From: Leptospiraceae bacterium
GTDB lineage: Bacteria > Spirochaetota > Leptospiria > Leptospirales > Leptonemataceae
Reading direction: 5' to 3'
DNA length: 5,834 nt
NCBI GenBank assembly: GCA_020440935.1
Contig: JAGRNC010000178.1
Span: 1-5,834, forward strand
Each line of letters starts with the position of its first letter. Position 1 is the stretch's first letter. The position numbers and the translations under genes are program-made. Positions 5,571 through 5,834 of the stretch are shown here, one piece after another. The notes under the pieces are model-generated. The model had not been told where the DNA came from, searched no databases, and saw only the letters and a program-made list of their open reading frames with translations.

Positions 5571-5834
5571 CTATTTCATTTCAAATTCGCCGCCCAGAGT
5601 GAATTGGGCGCGAATGAAGATTTGTTTTTCAATATCCCTTCTTCCGCCGTAATCGCTGGCTTTGAATCCGGATGAGCTAGTATAGCCCAGCGCCTGATAG
5701 AAGGCCGGGATTTGCGAATATGCGCTGGAGCTGCTCAGTGTGCTGGAAACCGAACTTCCGCCTGGAAGAGTGTAGGCGTCGAGTACTGAGACTTTAGCCG
5801 GCCCGCCCTGGGTATTGGTTGCAGTAGTCTGAAT
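5571..5834 (-). CDS. C-terminal part of a probable outer-membrane beta-barrel protein (5' end outside window)
   Basis: The minus strand is open from the window edge to a TAG at 5573-5571, giving the last 87 residues. They contain a Thr/Ser/Gly-rich stretch (GGSSVSSTLSSSSAYS, then ALGYTSSSGFKASDYGG) followed by a final segment, KQIFIRAQFTLGGEFEMK. This last segment alternates hydrophobic and polar residues and is rich in aromatic and Gly residues, as in the closing strand of an outer-membrane barrel, with Ser/Gly loops facing outward. Stop-codon placement next to a strong hairpin and the compositional bias support a real gene. The family cannot be named from this fragment; a secreted or surface Ser-rich protein is the alternative. 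It is convergent with the NifS-like gene, 64 bases apart. Confidence 0.6.
   Translation of the reverse strand: MQTTATNTQGGPAKVSVLDAYTLPGGSSVSSTLSSSSAYSQIPAFYQALGYTSSSGFKASDYGGRRDIEKQIFIRAQFTLGGEFEMK

Noticed and set aside
5413..5675. Two short plus-strand frames over the end of the NifS-like gene and the hairpin
   Set aside because: They run through the hairpin and antisense to the barrel-like C-terminus; no RBS or motif supports them.

Overview
The window comes from a Gram-negative (diderm) bacterium with moderate GC content. The evidence is the C-terminal end of a TolC-type outer-membrane channel, a complete inner-membrane RND efflux pump, and what looks like the last strand of an outer-membrane beta-barrel at the right edge. 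The sequence does not fix the phylum. The gene style would fit a higher-GC relative of Leptospira (Leptospirales), but this is an impression and not something shown. I see no RNA genes, insertion sequences, CRISPR arrays or phage genes.

Layout. Bases 1-255 (+) are the end of a TolC-family channel with an unusual polar tail. It overlaps by ATGA the start of a full-length HAE1/AcrB-type RND transporter (252-3308, +), so the left half is the distal part of a tripartite drug-efflux operon; the membrane-fusion adaptor is presumably upstream, outside the window. A small four-helix membrane protein of unknown function (3270-3698, -) runs convergently into the pump gene and overlaps its last 39 bases. 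From a divergent start, bases 3800-4300 (+) encode a MacroD/YmdB-type macrodomain hydrolase (ADP-ribose or O-acetyl-ADP-ribose chemistry). After 69 bases comes an IscS/NifS-fold PLP enzyme (4370-5506, +). A perfect 12-bp inverted repeat (5524-5557) lies between this gene and the C-terminal part of a serine-rich, probably outer-membrane protein (5571 to the window end, -).

Most interesting points. First, the NifS-like enzyme keeps the PLP lysine and the substrate-binding arginine region, but its catalytic loop has no cysteine, and the conserved Asn of the NNE motif is replaced by Gly. It is therefore probably not an ordinary cysteine desulfurase. Second, the macrodomain gene has a near-consensus promoter whose predicted start point falls on the A of its ATG, with no Shine-Dalgarno sequence, so it is probably read from a leaderless mRNA. 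The NifS-like gene next to it also lacks a Shine-Dalgarno and has a -10-like box 10 bases before its ATG, preceded by a TTGACC-N7-GGTCAA palindrome that may be an operator. The efflux and four-helix genes, by contrast, have good Shine-Dalgarno sites. Whether the macrodomain and the Cys-less enzyme work together is open.
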